DNA of 64,000 nucleotides from Streptomyces sp. GQFP. GTDB lineage: Bacteria; Actinomycetota; Actinomycetes; Streptomycetales; Streptomycetaceae. Below, piece after piece: positions 7,700 through 15,703 of the stretch (position 1 is its first letter; each line of letters starts with the position of its first letter). The notes beneath the pieces were generated by a model, which did no database searches, was not told where the DNA came from, and was given only the letters and a program-made list of their open reading frames with translations. A program made the translations under genes and the position numbers. The stretch lies in assembly GCF_021545335.1 (NCBI RefSeq), contig NZ_CP089312.1:6820001-6884000 (forward strand). The letters are read 5' to 3'.

Positions 7700-8353
7700 T
7701 CAGGCGAGCAGCTCGTCCACCTCGGCCGCGAACAGCAGGGCCGGGTCGAACTCCATCCCGGTGAAGTGGCCGGCGAGTTCCAGGGACAGGACACCGTGCA
7801 GCCGGGTCCAGCAGACCAGGGCCCGGCGGAGGACCGCGGGCGGTGCGGGGTGGCCGGCCGCCCACATCCGGTGGTCGTCGATGTGCGCGTCGAACGGGGT
7901 CCCGGGGCCGGCCGGGGGCAGCGCGGCGCAGGCGTCGAGCAGGGTCGTCATGATCTCGGACGCGATCCCGGTGACGTCGGAGGGCGCGTGGTAGCCGGGT
8001 ACGGGGGTGCCGTAGACGAGGAAGTACCGCTGGGGGTCGGCCAGGGCCCAGTCGCGCAGGGCGTGGGCGAGTGCGGCCAGGTCGGGGGCGGGCTCGGCAG
8101 CCGCGCGGAAGGTGTCGGCGAGGCTTCGGTACGCGTCCCTGATCAGCTCGGAGATCAGCTCGTCACGCCCGGCGAAGTACCGGTAGAGCGCGGGTCCGCT
8201 CATGCCCATCTGCTTGGCGACGGCGTTGAGGGAGAGCGCGGACGCACCCGCCGCGGCGATCTGCTCCCACGCCCGTTCCTTGATCTCCGTACGCACCTGG
8301 GCGCGGTAGCGCTCGCGCGGGGTCTCCGTCTTCGTGTCCCCTGATTCCGTCAT
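7700..8353 (-). CDS. TetR-family transcriptional regulator
   Basis: This 217-residue regulator has an N-terminal TetR helix-turn-helix at about residues 20-66 (ALSLNAVAKQMGMSGPALYRYF, DNA-recognition part). The C-terminal ligand domain is of the WHG-like type, with hydrophobic helices around LRDWALADPQRYFLVYG and the RALVCWTRLHGVLSLEL segment. It is divergent from an oxidoreductase gene, and an inverted repeat fills the gap, so it most likely represses itself and that neighbour in response to a small hydrophobic ligand, the common arrangement for this family. The ATG at 8353 abuts the left operator arm, so the mRNA leader must be very short or absent. Confidence 0.9.
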   Translation of the reverse strand: MTESGDTKTETPRERYRAQVRTEIKERAWEQIAAAGASALSLNAVAKQMGMSGPALYRYFAGRDELISELIRDAYRSLADTFRAAAEPAPDLAALAHALRDWALADPQRYFLVYGTPVPGYHAPSDVTGIASEIMTTLLDACAALPPAGPGTPFDAHIDDHRMWAAGHPAPPAVLRRALVCWTRLHGVLSLELAGHFTGMEFDPALLFAAEVDELLA

Positions 8354-8413
8354 GGTTAGAGGTTATCACTCAAGTTATTGACACTCGCGTTCATCGAGTT
8401 ATAGCCTCTAACC
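8354..8413. promoter_or_regulatory. divergent operator/promoter of TetR and oxidoreductase genes
   Basis: GGTTAGAGGTTAT (8354-8366) is mirrored by ATAGCCTCTAACC (8401-8413) with one mismatch in 13. Between the arms is a good plus-strand promoter: TTGACA (8378-8383), 16 bases, then TATAGC (8400-8405). The right arm overlaps the -10. This fits TetR repression of both directions. Confidence 0.75.
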
Positions 8414-8448
8414 AACGCGACAACGGGAAACTGGTCATGGAGGCCGTC

Positions 8449-9480
8449 ATGAGCACAGAGGCATTCGTCGAGGTCGTTCTGCCGGGCAAGGTGGAGCCGG
8501 AAGGGCTGGAAGTCCGGCACGGAGCCGTTCCCACCGCCGGTCCCGGGCAGGTCGTGATCCGGATGGAGGCGACCGGTGTCTCCTTCGCCGAACAGCAGAT
8601 GCGCCGCGGCCGGTACTACGACCAGCCGGCGTTCCCCTTCGTGCCCGGTTACGACCTCGTCGGCACCGTCATCGCCACCGGCGAGGGCGTCGAGCCGGAC
8701 CTGACCGGCACCCGGGTGGCCGCGCTGCTCAAGGTCGGCGGCTGGGCCAGTCATGTACTCGTCGACGCGGCCGACGTGGTGCCGGTGCCCGACGGGGTCG
8801 GCGCGGCGGAGGCGGAGACGGTGGTGCTCAACGGCATCACCGCCTGGCAGATGCTGCACCGCAAGGCCCGCGTCCGCGCCGGGCAGACCGTCCTGGTGCA
8901 CGGTGCCAACGGCGGCGTCGGCACGGTCCTGGTCCAACTCGCCCACGCGGCGGGCGTGAAGGTGATCGGTACGGCGTCCGTACGGCACCACGACGCGCTG
9001 CGGGAGAGGGGCGTCGTCCCCGTCGACTACCGCACCGGGGACGTCGCCGCCCGGGTCCGCGAACTCGCCCCCGGGGGAGTGGACGCCGTCTTCGACCACG
9101 TCGGCGGGCGCAGCGTGACCGACTCCTGGCGCCTCCTCGCACCCGGCGGCACGCTCGTCTCGTACGGCAGCGCCTCCACGCGGGACGCCGAGGGCTCCAA
9201 GCAGTGGCCGGTGCTCAAGCTGCTCGGCCGGGTGTGGGTGTGGAACGCGCTGCCCAACCGCCGCCGCGCCTACTTCTACAACGTCTGGGCCGGTCGGGCC
9301 CTGGCGAAGAACCGGTTCAGGACCCGGCTGCACGCCGACCTCACCCAGCTCTTCGCCGCCCTCCGCAGCGGTGACGTCACCGCCGAGGTCGCCGCCCGGC
9401 TGCCCCTCGTCCGCGCCGCCGACGCCATGCGGCTCGCCGAGTCGGGGACCATCACCGGGAAGGTCGTGCTCACTCCGTAG
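8449..9480 (+). CDS. zinc-type/quinone-reductase-like medium-chain oxidoreductase
   Basis: This 343-residue protein is of the medium-chain dehydrogenase/reductase, quinone oxidoreductase type. It is NAD(P)H-dependent and acts on quinones or enones; the true substrate is unknown. The N-terminal GroES-like domain has PFVPGYDLVGTV in place of the zinc-binding GHE of alcohol dehydrogenases. The cofactor fold has VLVHGANGGVGTVLVQLA, with the phosphate-binding loop at about residues 145-155. No structural zinc cysteines are present. The ATG at 8449 is preferred over one four codons upstream because GGAGG is five bases before it. Its promoter overlaps the TetR operator. The end overlaps the convergent PadR gene by 11 bases. 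Confidence 0.85.
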   Translation: MSTEAFVEVVLPGKVEPEGLEVRHGAVPTAGPGQVVIRMEATGVSFAEQQMRRGRYYDQPAFPFVPGYDLVGTVIATGEGVEPDLTGTRVAALLKVGGWASHVLVDAADVVPVPDGVGAAEAETVVLNGITAWQMLHRKARVRAGQTVLVHGANGGVGTVLVQLAHAAGVKVIGTASVRHHDALRERGVVPVDYRTGDVAARVRELAPGGVDAVFDHVGGRSVTDSWRLLAPGGTLVSYGSASTRDAEGSKQWPVLKLLGRVWVWNALPNRRRAYFYNVWAGRALAKNRFRTRLHADLTQLFAALRSGDVTAEVAARLPLVRAADAMRLAESGTITGKVVLTP

Positions 9481-10024
9481 GGCGGTCGTCGGGCAGTCCC
9501 GCGAACTCCGTCAGGGCGTGCGTGAGCCACTGGGTCCAGAAGGTCTCCAGGTCGATGCCCGCGCGCAGGACCAGATGCTGGAGACGGTCCTGGGGGTCGG
9601 CCGGGCCGGGTGGGAAGTCCCGCTTCTCGATCTCCTGATATTCCGTCAACTGGCGCTGGTGCAGGGCGAGATGGCGGCGCAGGTCGGCCTCGATGCCCTC
9701 CGTGCCGACCACCGCCGAGGCGCGCAGGCGCAGCAGCAGGGTGTCGCGGTACGGCTTGGGGTCCTGGGGTGCGGCGGTCCAGCGGGCCAGTTCCTCGCGG
9801 CCCGCGGGCAGGACCTCGTAGCTCTTCTTCTGGCCGCGGGTCGGCTGCTCGGCGGGCAGGGCGCGGATGTGTCCCTCGGTCTCCAGTCTGCCCAGCTCGC
9901 GGTAGATCTGCTGATGCGTCGCCGACCAGAAATAGCCGATCGACCTGTCGAAGCGGCGGGTCAACTCCAGCCCCGAGGACGGCTTTTCGAGCAGGGCGGT
10001 GAGGATCGCGTGCGGGAGTGACAT
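9470..10024 (-). CDS. PadR-family transcriptional regulator
   Basis: This 184-residue regulator has a winged-helix PadR domain at residues 1-85 (ILTALLEKPSSGLELTRRF, then YFWSATHQQIYRELGRLE). A C-terminal helical dimerisation domain of the Vir type follows (LHQRQLTEYQEIEKRDF). It is the second gene of a minus-strand pair, starting 11 bases after the fadH stop, so it probably regulates fadH and itself. A perfect 14-bp palindrome upstream of fadH is the natural candidate site. ATG start at 10024. Confidence 0.9.
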   Translation of the reverse strand: MSLPHAILTALLEKPSSGLELTRRFDRSIGYFWSATHQQIYRELGRLETEGHIRALPAEQPTRGQKKSYEVLPAGREELARWTAAPQDPKPYRDTLLLRLRASAVVGTEGIEADLRRHLALHQRQLTEYQEIEKRDFPPGPADPQDRLQHLVLRAGIDLETFWTQWLTHALTEFAGLPDDRPTE

Positions 10025-10034
10025 GTCAGGGTTC

Positions 10035-12053
10035 CTAGAGGGTCGCTGCCAGTTCGGTGCCCTGTTTGATGGCGCGTTTGGCGTCCAGTTCGGCGGCCAC
10101 GTCGGCGCCGCCGATCAGGTGCGCGTCGCAGCCGGCGGCCAGCAGGTCGTCGTACAGGTCTCGGCGTGGGTCCTGGCCGGTGCACAGGACGACGGTGTCG
10201 ACCGGGAGGACGGTGCTGGTGCCGTCGACGGTGAGGTGGAGTCCGGCGTCGTCGATACGGTCGTACTCGACGCCCGGGGTCATGGTGACACCCCGGTGCT
10301 TGAGTTCGGCGCGGTGGATCCAGCCGGTGGTCTTGCCGAGGCCCGCGCCGACCTTGGTGGCTTTGCGCTGGAGCAGATGGACGGTGCGCGGCGACGCGGT
10401 CCGCTCGGGCGCAGCCAGGCCGCCGGGGGTGCGGTGGTCCATGTCGACGCCCCAGGCGCGGAAGTACGCCGCCGGGTCCTCGTGCGCCTTGTCGCCGGTG
10501 TCGGTGAGGTACTCGGCGACGTCGAAGCCGATGCCGCCGGCGCCGAGGATCGCGACGCGGTCGCCGACGGGGGCGTTGTCGCGCAGGACGTCCAGGTAGC
10601 CGACGACACTGGGGTGGTCGACGCCGGGGATGTCGGGGGTGCGGGGGGTTACGCCGGTGGCCACCACCACCTCGTCGTAGGCCGCCGCCAAGTCGTCTGC
10701 GGTTGCTCGGGTGTTGAGGCGTACGTCCACGGCGTGGGCGGCCAGTTGGTGGCGGAAGTAGCGGATCGTCTCGTCGAACTCCTGCTTGCCGGGGACCTTG
10801 CGGGCGACGTTCAGCTGGCCGCCTATCTCGGGGGCGGCGTCGAAGAGGGTGACCTCGTGGCCGCGTTCGGCTGCGGAGACGGCGCAGGCGAGGCCGGCGG
10901 GTCCGGCGCCGACCACCGCGACGCGTTTGCGAAGGCGGGTGGGGGAGAGGATCAGTTCCGTCTCGTGGCAGGCGCGTGGGTTGACCAGGCAGGACGTGAT
11001 CTTTCCGCTGAAGGTGTGGTCCAGGCAGGCCTGGTTGCAGCCGATGCAGGTGTTGATCGCCTCGGGCGTCCCGGCGGCGGCCTTGTTCACGAAGTCCGGG
11101 TCGGCGAGCATCGGGCGGGCCACGGAGATCATGTCCGCGCACCCTTCGGCGAGCAACTGCTCGGCGAGTTCCGGGGTGTTGATGCGGTTGGTGGTGACGA
11201 GGGGGATGCCGACCTCGCCCATGAGCCTCTTCGTCACCCAGGTGTACGCGCCGCGCGGCACCGAGGTGGCGATGGTGGGGATACGGGCCTCGTGCCAGCC
11301 GATGCCGGTGTTGATGATCGTGGCTCCGGCGGTCTCCACGGCCTTGGCGAGCGTGATCACTTCGGGCAGTGTCGAGCCGCCGGGGACCAGGTCCAGCATC
11401 GACAGGCGGTAGATGAGGATGAAGTCCTCGCCCACGGCCTCGCGTACCCGGCGGACGATCTCGACCGGGAAGCGCATGCGGTTCTCGTAGGAGCCGCCCC
11501 AGCGGTCGGTGCGGTGGTTGGTCTGGGTGGCGATGAACTCGTTGATGAGGTAGCCCTCGGAGCCCATGATCTCTACGCCGTCGTAGCCGGCCCGGCGGGC
11601 GAGGACGGCGGTGCGGGTGTAGTCGTCGATGGTCTGTTCGACCTCGGCGTCGGTGAGTTCGTGTGGGGGGAAGGGGCTGATCGGGGCCTGGAGGGGGCTG
11701 GGGGCTACGAGGTTCTGGTGGTAGGCGTAGCGGCCGAAGTGGAGGATCTGGAGGGTGATTTTTCCGCCCTCGCGGTGTACGGCGGTGGTGATGGTTCGGT
11801 GTTGTTCTGCTTCGGCGTCGGTGGTGAGTTTGGCTCCGCCTTCGTAGGGGCGGCCGGCGTCGTTGGGGGCTATGCCGCCGGTGACGATGAGGGCGGCGCC
11901 TCCTCGGGCTCGGGCGGCGTAGAACTCGGCCATGCGGGTGAAGCCGTGGGGGGCTTCTTCCAGGCCTGTGTGCATGGAGCCCATGAGGATGCGGTTGGGG
12001 AGGGTGGTGAAGCCGAGGTGTAGTGGGCTCAGGAGGTGGGGGTATGGGCTCAT
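10035..12053 (-). CDS. fadH: NADPH-dependent 2,4-dienoyl-CoA reductase FadH
   Basis: This iron-sulfur flavoenzyme of the old-yellow-enzyme type reduces 2,4-dienoyl-CoA during degradation of polyunsaturated fatty acids. Its 672 residues match the family length. An FMN TIM barrel occupies about 1-350. A 4Fe-4S cluster follows with CIGCNQAC and the later C in SCLVNPRAC. Next come an FAD site VAVVGAGPAGLACAVSA near residue 375 and an NADPH site VAILGAGGIGFDVAEYL near residue 510. The start at 12053 (MSPYPHLLSPLHLG) has GGAG eight bases before it and begins at the barrel; an extension to an earlier ATG would add 29 unrelated residues. It is co-transcribed with padR. Confidence 0.9.
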   Translation of the reverse strand: MSPYPHLLSPLHLGFTTLPNRILMGSMHTGLEEAPHGFTRMAEFYAARARGGAALIVTGGIAPNDAGRPYEGGAKLTTDAEAEQHRTITTAVHREGGKITLQILHFGRYAYHQNLVAPSPLQAPISPFPPHELTDAEVEQTIDDYTRTAVLARRAGYDGVEIMGSEGYLINEFIATQTNHRTDRWGGSYENRMRFPVEIVRRVREAVGEDFILIYRLSMLDLVPGGSTLPEVITLAKAVETAGATIINTGIGWHEARIPTIATSVPRGAYTWVTKRLMGEVGIPLVTTNRINTPELAEQLLAEGCADMISVARPMLADPDFVNKAAAGTPEAINTCIGCNQACLDHTFSGKITSCLVNPRACHETELILSPTRLRKRVAVVGAGPAGLACAVSAAERGHEVTLFDAAPEIGGQLNVARKVPGKQEFDETIRYFRHQLAAHAVDVRLNTRATADDLAAAYDEVVVATGVTPRTPDIPGVDHPSVVGYLDVLRDNAPVGDRVAILGAGGIGFDVAEYLTDTGDKAHEDPAAYFRAWGVDMDHRTPGGLAAPERTASPRTVHLLQRKATKVGAGLGKTTGWIHRAELKHRGVTMTPGVEYDRIDDAGLHLTVDGTSTVLPVDTVVLCTGQDPRRDLYDDLLAAGCDAHLIGGADVAAELDAKRAIKQGTELAATL

Positions 12054-12110
12054 GGGGGTCTCCGGGGGTGGGGTGGGTTGGTTTCTTTTTAGGGGACGTG
12101 GGGGTTGTTT

Positions 12111-12124
12111 TGCAACTAGTTGCA
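12111..12124. promoter_or_regulatory. perfect palindrome upstream of fadH-padR
   Basis: TGCAACTAGTTGCA is a 14-bp perfect palindrome 57 bases upstream of the fadH start, in the AT-richest part of the spacer. It is probably the PadR operator; this is inferred from position and symmetry. Confidence 0.55.
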
Positions 12125-12153
12125 TAATGGCGTGCGGCACATGGGGAATGGGG

Positions 12154-12261
12154 TTTCGCCCCCGCCGCCCCTACCCGTCCCATCCCGTTCCTGGGGGCTG
12201 CGCCCCCAGACCCCCGCTGTCGGCCTGGACGGCCTCGTCCTCAAACGCCGGACGGGCTGGA
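12154..12261 (-). repeat. palindromic intergenic repeat, family A, copy 1
   Basis: This copy shares about 105 bases with 35034-35139 (same orientation) and with 35210-35310 and 39515-39610 (opposite orientation). Landmarks are CGCCCCCGCCGCCCCTACCC, the hairpin CTGGGGGCTGCGCCCCCAG (12191-12209), and CTCGTCCTCAAACGCCGGAC. Such REP-like elements are widespread between streptomycete genes. Here it lies between divergent fadH and icmF. Confidence 0.85.
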
Positions 12262-12286
12262 ATGGCCGTGGGGTGCGTCACCTCCC

Positions 12287-12341
12287 CCCATTTACTTGGA
12301 CGTCCTAGTATCCTGATTACTAGGACGTCCAAGTAAATGGG
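12287..12341. promoter_or_regulatory. 24-bp-arm perfect inverted repeat before icmF
   Basis: Arms 12287-12310 and 12318-12341 are exact reverse complements around the 7-base spacer TCCTGAT. Each arm contains the self-complementary core GGACGTCC (TACTTGGACGTCCTAGTA in the left arm). The right arm ends inside the icmF ribosome-binding region, six bases before the ATG. Bound protein could block transcription and the hairpin could mask initiation. It is presumably the operator of a regulator not identified in this window. Confidence 0.75.
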
Positions 12342-12346
12342 AAGGC

Positions 12347-15300
12347 ATGACCGTGAACGATCTCCACCGTCCCGTGCACCCCGTCCGGCTGGTCACCGCC
12401 TCGGCGCTGTTCGACGGGCATGACGCCTCGATCAACATCATGCGGCGGATCTTCCAGTCCCAGGGTGCCGAGGTGATCCACCTGGGGCACAACCGGTCGG
12501 TGCGGGAGGTCGTGGACGCGGCGCTCGAAGAGGATGCGCACGGTGTCGCTGTGTCGTCCTATCAGGGCGGGCATGTTGAGTACTTCGAGTACCTGGTCGA
12601 GTCGCTGCGGGGGCAGGGGGCCGAGCACATCCAGGTGGTGGGCGGCGGGGGCGGTGTCATCGTGCCCGACGAGATCGCTCGGCTGCGGCGGAGCGGTGTC
12701 ACCATCTTCTCGCCCGAGGACGGGCAGCGGATGGGCCTCGCCGGGATGGTCAACTCGGTCGTCAGAGACTGCGATTTTGATCTTTGGGACAGCAAGCCTG
12801 TTGATGCCGCCTCCGTACTTACCGGTGATCGGTTCGCCATCGCCCGTGCCATCACCGGCGCCGAGCTGGGCAAGCTGCCCGCCGAGCTGCTGGAGCAGGT
12901 GCGTACCGCCGCTGCGGCGCGCGTGACGCCCGTTCTCGGAATCACCGGCACCGGCGGCTCCGGGAAGTCCTCGCTCACCGACGAACTCGTACGGCGGTTC
13001 CGCGTCGACCAGCAGGACAAGCTGCGGATCGCCGTGATCGCCGTCGACCCGACCCGGCGCCGGGGTGGCGGGGCGCTGCTCGGCGACCGGATCCGGATGA
13101 ACTCCCTGGACGGGAGCCGGGTCTTCTTCCGGAGTCTGGCCACGCGTGGCAGTCATGAGCTGCCCGAGCATCTGTCCGACGTGATCGATGTCGTCAAGGC
13201 CGCCGGGTTCGATCTTGTCATCGTGGAGACGCCCGGTATCGGCCAGGGTGACGCGGCGATCGTGCCGTACGTCGACACCTCGATGTATGTGATGACGCCG
13301 GAGTTCGGCGCCGCCTCGCAGCTGGAGAAGATCGACATGCTCGACTTCGCCGATGTCGTGGCGATCAACAAGTTCGAGCGGCGCGGGGCCAAGGACGCGC
13401 TGCGGGACGTGGGCCGGCAGCTTGTGCGGAACCGGGAGGCGTTCGGGAAGAAGCCCGAGGACATGCCGGTGTTCGGCACCTCCGCCGCCACCTTCAACGA
13501 CGACGGTGTCACCGCGCTCTACCAGTATCTGAAGGCCGATCTGGGTGAGCGGGGGCTGCCCCTGTCCGACGGTGCCCTGGCGCCCGTCGCCGTGCGGCAC
13601 TCCTCCGGAATCCGGCGGGTCGTGCCCGCCGAGCGGGTGCGCTATCTCGCCGAGATCACCGAGGCGGTGCGGGCCTATCACGCCCGGACCGAGACGCTCG
13701 CCGAGGCGGCCCGGCGGGTGCAGCGGCTGGATGCCGTCATGGGTGAGCTGGTCGAGGCCGGTGCCGACGGCGAGGGCGTCGGGGCGCTGCTCGCCGACGC
13801 CCGCCGGGCCCTGCCGCCCGAGATCGGGGACCAGATCCGGGACTGGCCCGCGGTCGTGGCGTCGTACTCCGGGGACGAGCAGGTGGTGAAGGTACGGGAC
13901 CGGGAGATCCGTACCCAGTTGAACCGTGAGTCCCTCTCCGGCAACAAGATCCCCCGGGTCGCGCTGCCCGCCTTCATCGACCACGGCGAGCTGGTGCGGT
14001 TCTGGCGGCGGGAGAATCTGCCCGGCCTCTTCCCGTTCACCGCCGGAGTGTTCCCCTTCAAGCGGGACGGCGAGGACCCGGCGCGGATGTTCGCCGGGGA
14101 GGGTGATCCGTTCCGTACGAACCGGCGCTTCAAGCTGCTCTCCGAGGGACAGCCGGCCACCCGGCTCTCCACCGCGTTCGACTCCGTCACCCTCTACGGC
14201 CGTGACCCCGACGAACGCCCCGACATCTACGGCAAGGTCGGCACCTCCGGGGTCTCCGTGGCCACCCTCGACGACATGAAGGCGCTCTACGACGGGTTCG
14301 ATCTCGTCGCTCCCACCACCTCCGTGTCCATGACGATCAACGGGCCCGCTCCGACCGTCCTCGCCTTCTTCCTCAACACCGTCATCGAACAGCAGAACGA
14401 TGCCTTCCGTGCGCGCGAGGGGCGTGATCCGTCGCCCGAAGAAGCCTCCCAGCTGCGCGCGTACGCACTCGCGAATGTGCGGGGCACCGTGCAGGCCGAC
14501 ATCCTCAAGGAGGACCAGGGGCAGAACACCTGTCTCTTCTCCACCGAGTTCTCGCTGCGGATGATGGCCGACATCCAGGAGTGGTTCATCGAGCAGAAGG
14601 TCCGCAACTTCTACTCCGTGTCCATCTCCGGCTACCACATCGCCGAGGCCGGGGCGAACCCGATCAGCCAGCTCGCCTTCACTCTCGCCAACGGGTTCAC
14701 GTACGTCGAGGCCTATCTGGCACGGGGCATGAGCATCGACGACTTCGCGCCCAATCTCTCCTTCTTCTTCTCCAACGGGATGGACCCGGAGTACTCCGTC
14801 CTCGGTCGGGTCGCCCGGCGGATCTGGGCCGTCGCGATGAAGGAGCGGTACGGGGCCAATGAGCGCAGCCAGAAGCTGAAGTACCACGTGCAGACCTCGG
14901 GCCGTTCCCTGCACGCCCAGGAGATGGACTTCAACGACATCCGCACCACCCTGCAGGGGCTCATCGCCATTTACGACAACGCCAACTCCCTGCACACCAA
15001 CGCCTATGACGAGGCCGTCACCACACCGTCCGAGGAGTCGGTGCGGCGGGCGCTGGCGATCCAGCTGATCATCAACCGGGAGTGGGGGCTCGCCATGAAC
15101 GAGAACCCGCTCCAGGGGTCGTTCATCATCGACCAGCTCACCGACCTGGTCGAGGAGGCCGTGCTCGCCGAGTTCGATCGCATCAACGAGCGGGGTGGCG
15201 TACTCGGGGCCATGGAGACCGGGTACCAGCGCGGGCGCATCCAGGACGAGTCGATGCTGTACGAGCAGCGCAAGCACGACGGCACGCTGCCGATCATCGG

Positions 15301-15580
15301 GGTCAACACCTTCCGTCGGCCCGGTGGGGAAGGGGTGCCCCACGAGGTGGAGCTGGCCCGTGCCACGGAGACCGAGAAGGAGTCCCAGCTCACGCGCGTC
15401 CGCGACTTCCAGAACGCGCATGGCGCGGAGGCCGCGCAGGCGCTCGCCCGGTTGAAGGAGGCCGCGGTGGGCGGCGAGAACGCCTTCGAGGCGCTGATGG
15501 CCGCCGCCAGGGTGTGCACGCTGCGCCAGGTCACCGAGGCGTTCTTCGAGATCGGCGGGCAGTACCGGAGGAATGTGTGA
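12347..15580 (+). CDS. icmF: fused isobutyryl-CoA mutase IcmF
   Basis: IcmF is an adenosylcobalamin enzyme that interconverts isobutyryl-CoA and n-butyryl-CoA, linking valine and fatty-acid metabolism to polyketide precursors; some members also act on isovaleryl-CoA. The 1077 residues contain, in order, the B12-binding domain (residues 1-145, with H25 in FDGHDASIN as the lower cobalt ligand), a MeaB-like chaperone GTPase (Walker A GTGGSGKSS near 202-210, ETPGIGQGD), and the mutase barrel from about 550 to the end. This three-part fusion defines IcmF. The ATG at 12347 lies only one base after GGGAAGG; a GTG two codons later (12353) has better spacing and may be the true start. Confidence 0.93.
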   Translation: MTVNDLHRPVHPVRLVTASALFDGHDASINIMRRIFQSQGAEVIHLGHNRSVREVVDAALEEDAHGVAVSSYQGGHVEYFEYLVESLRGQGAEHIQVVGGGGGVIVPDEIARLRRSGVTIFSPEDGQRMGLAGMVNSVVRDCDFDLWDSKPVDAASVLTGDRFAIARAITGAELGKLPAELLEQVRTAAAARVTPVLGITGTGGSGKSSLTDELVRRFRVDQQDKLRIAVIAVDPTRRRGGGALLGDRIRMNSLDGSRVFFRSLATRGSHELPEHLSDVIDVVKAAGFDLVIVETPGIGQGDAAIVPYVDTSMYVMTPEFGAASQLEKIDMLDFADVVAINKFERRGAKDALRDVGRQLVRNREAFGKKPEDMPVFGTSAATFNDDGVTALYQYLKADLGERGLPLSDGALAPVAVRHSSGIRRVVPAERVRYLAEITEAVRAYHARTETLAEAARRVQRLDAVMGELVEAGADGEGVGALLADARRALPPEIGDQIRDWPAVVASYSGDEQVVKVRDREIRTQLNRESLSGNKIPRVALPAFIDHGELVRFWRRENLPGLFPFTAGVFPFKRDGEDPARMFAGEGDPFRTNRRFKLLSEGQPATRLSTAFDSVTLYGRDPDERPDIYGKVGTSGVSVATLDDMKALYDGFDLVAPTTSVSMTINGPAPTVLAFFLNTVIEQQNDAFRAREGRDPSPEEASQLRAYALANVRGTVQADILKEDQGQNTCLFSTEFSLRMMADIQEWFIEQKVRNFYSVSISGYHIAEAGANPISQLAFTLANGFTYVEAYLARGMSIDDFAPNLSFFFSNGMDPEYSVLGRVARRIWAVAMKERYGANERSQKLKYHVQTSGRSLHAQEMDFNDIRTTLQGLIAIYDNANSLHTNAYDEAVTTPSEESVRRALAIQLIINREWGLAMNENPLQGSFIIDQLTDLVEEAVLAEFDRINERGGVLGAMETGYQRGRIQDESMLYEQRKHDGTLPIIGVNTFRRPGGEGVPHEVELARATETEKESQLTRVRDFQNAHGAEAAQALARLKEAAVGGENAFEALMAAARVCTLRQVTEAFFEIGGQYRRNV

Positions 15581-15607
15581 GGAGCGGCTGAGGAAGCTCC
15601 GACATTC

Positions 15608-15666
15608 TTGACCGCTGCTTGGCGCTCCACGATGCTGTGTTGCGGCACATGAGATGTGTGCCGCAA
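15608..15666 (+). promoter_or_regulatory. promoter and operator of mscR
   Basis: TTGACC (15608-15613), 17 bases, GATGCT (15631-15636) is a plausible promoter. Four bases later a perfect inverted repeat begins: TTGCGGCACA (15640-15649) and TGTGCCGCAA (15657-15666). The palindrome begins 32 bases after the -35, the same layout as before the Rieske ferredoxin and dimethylglycine oxidase genes. Confidence 0.65.
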
Positions 15667-15703
15667 TGAGCAACATCCAGGTTGTACCAGCCGAGGAGTG
15701 GCC

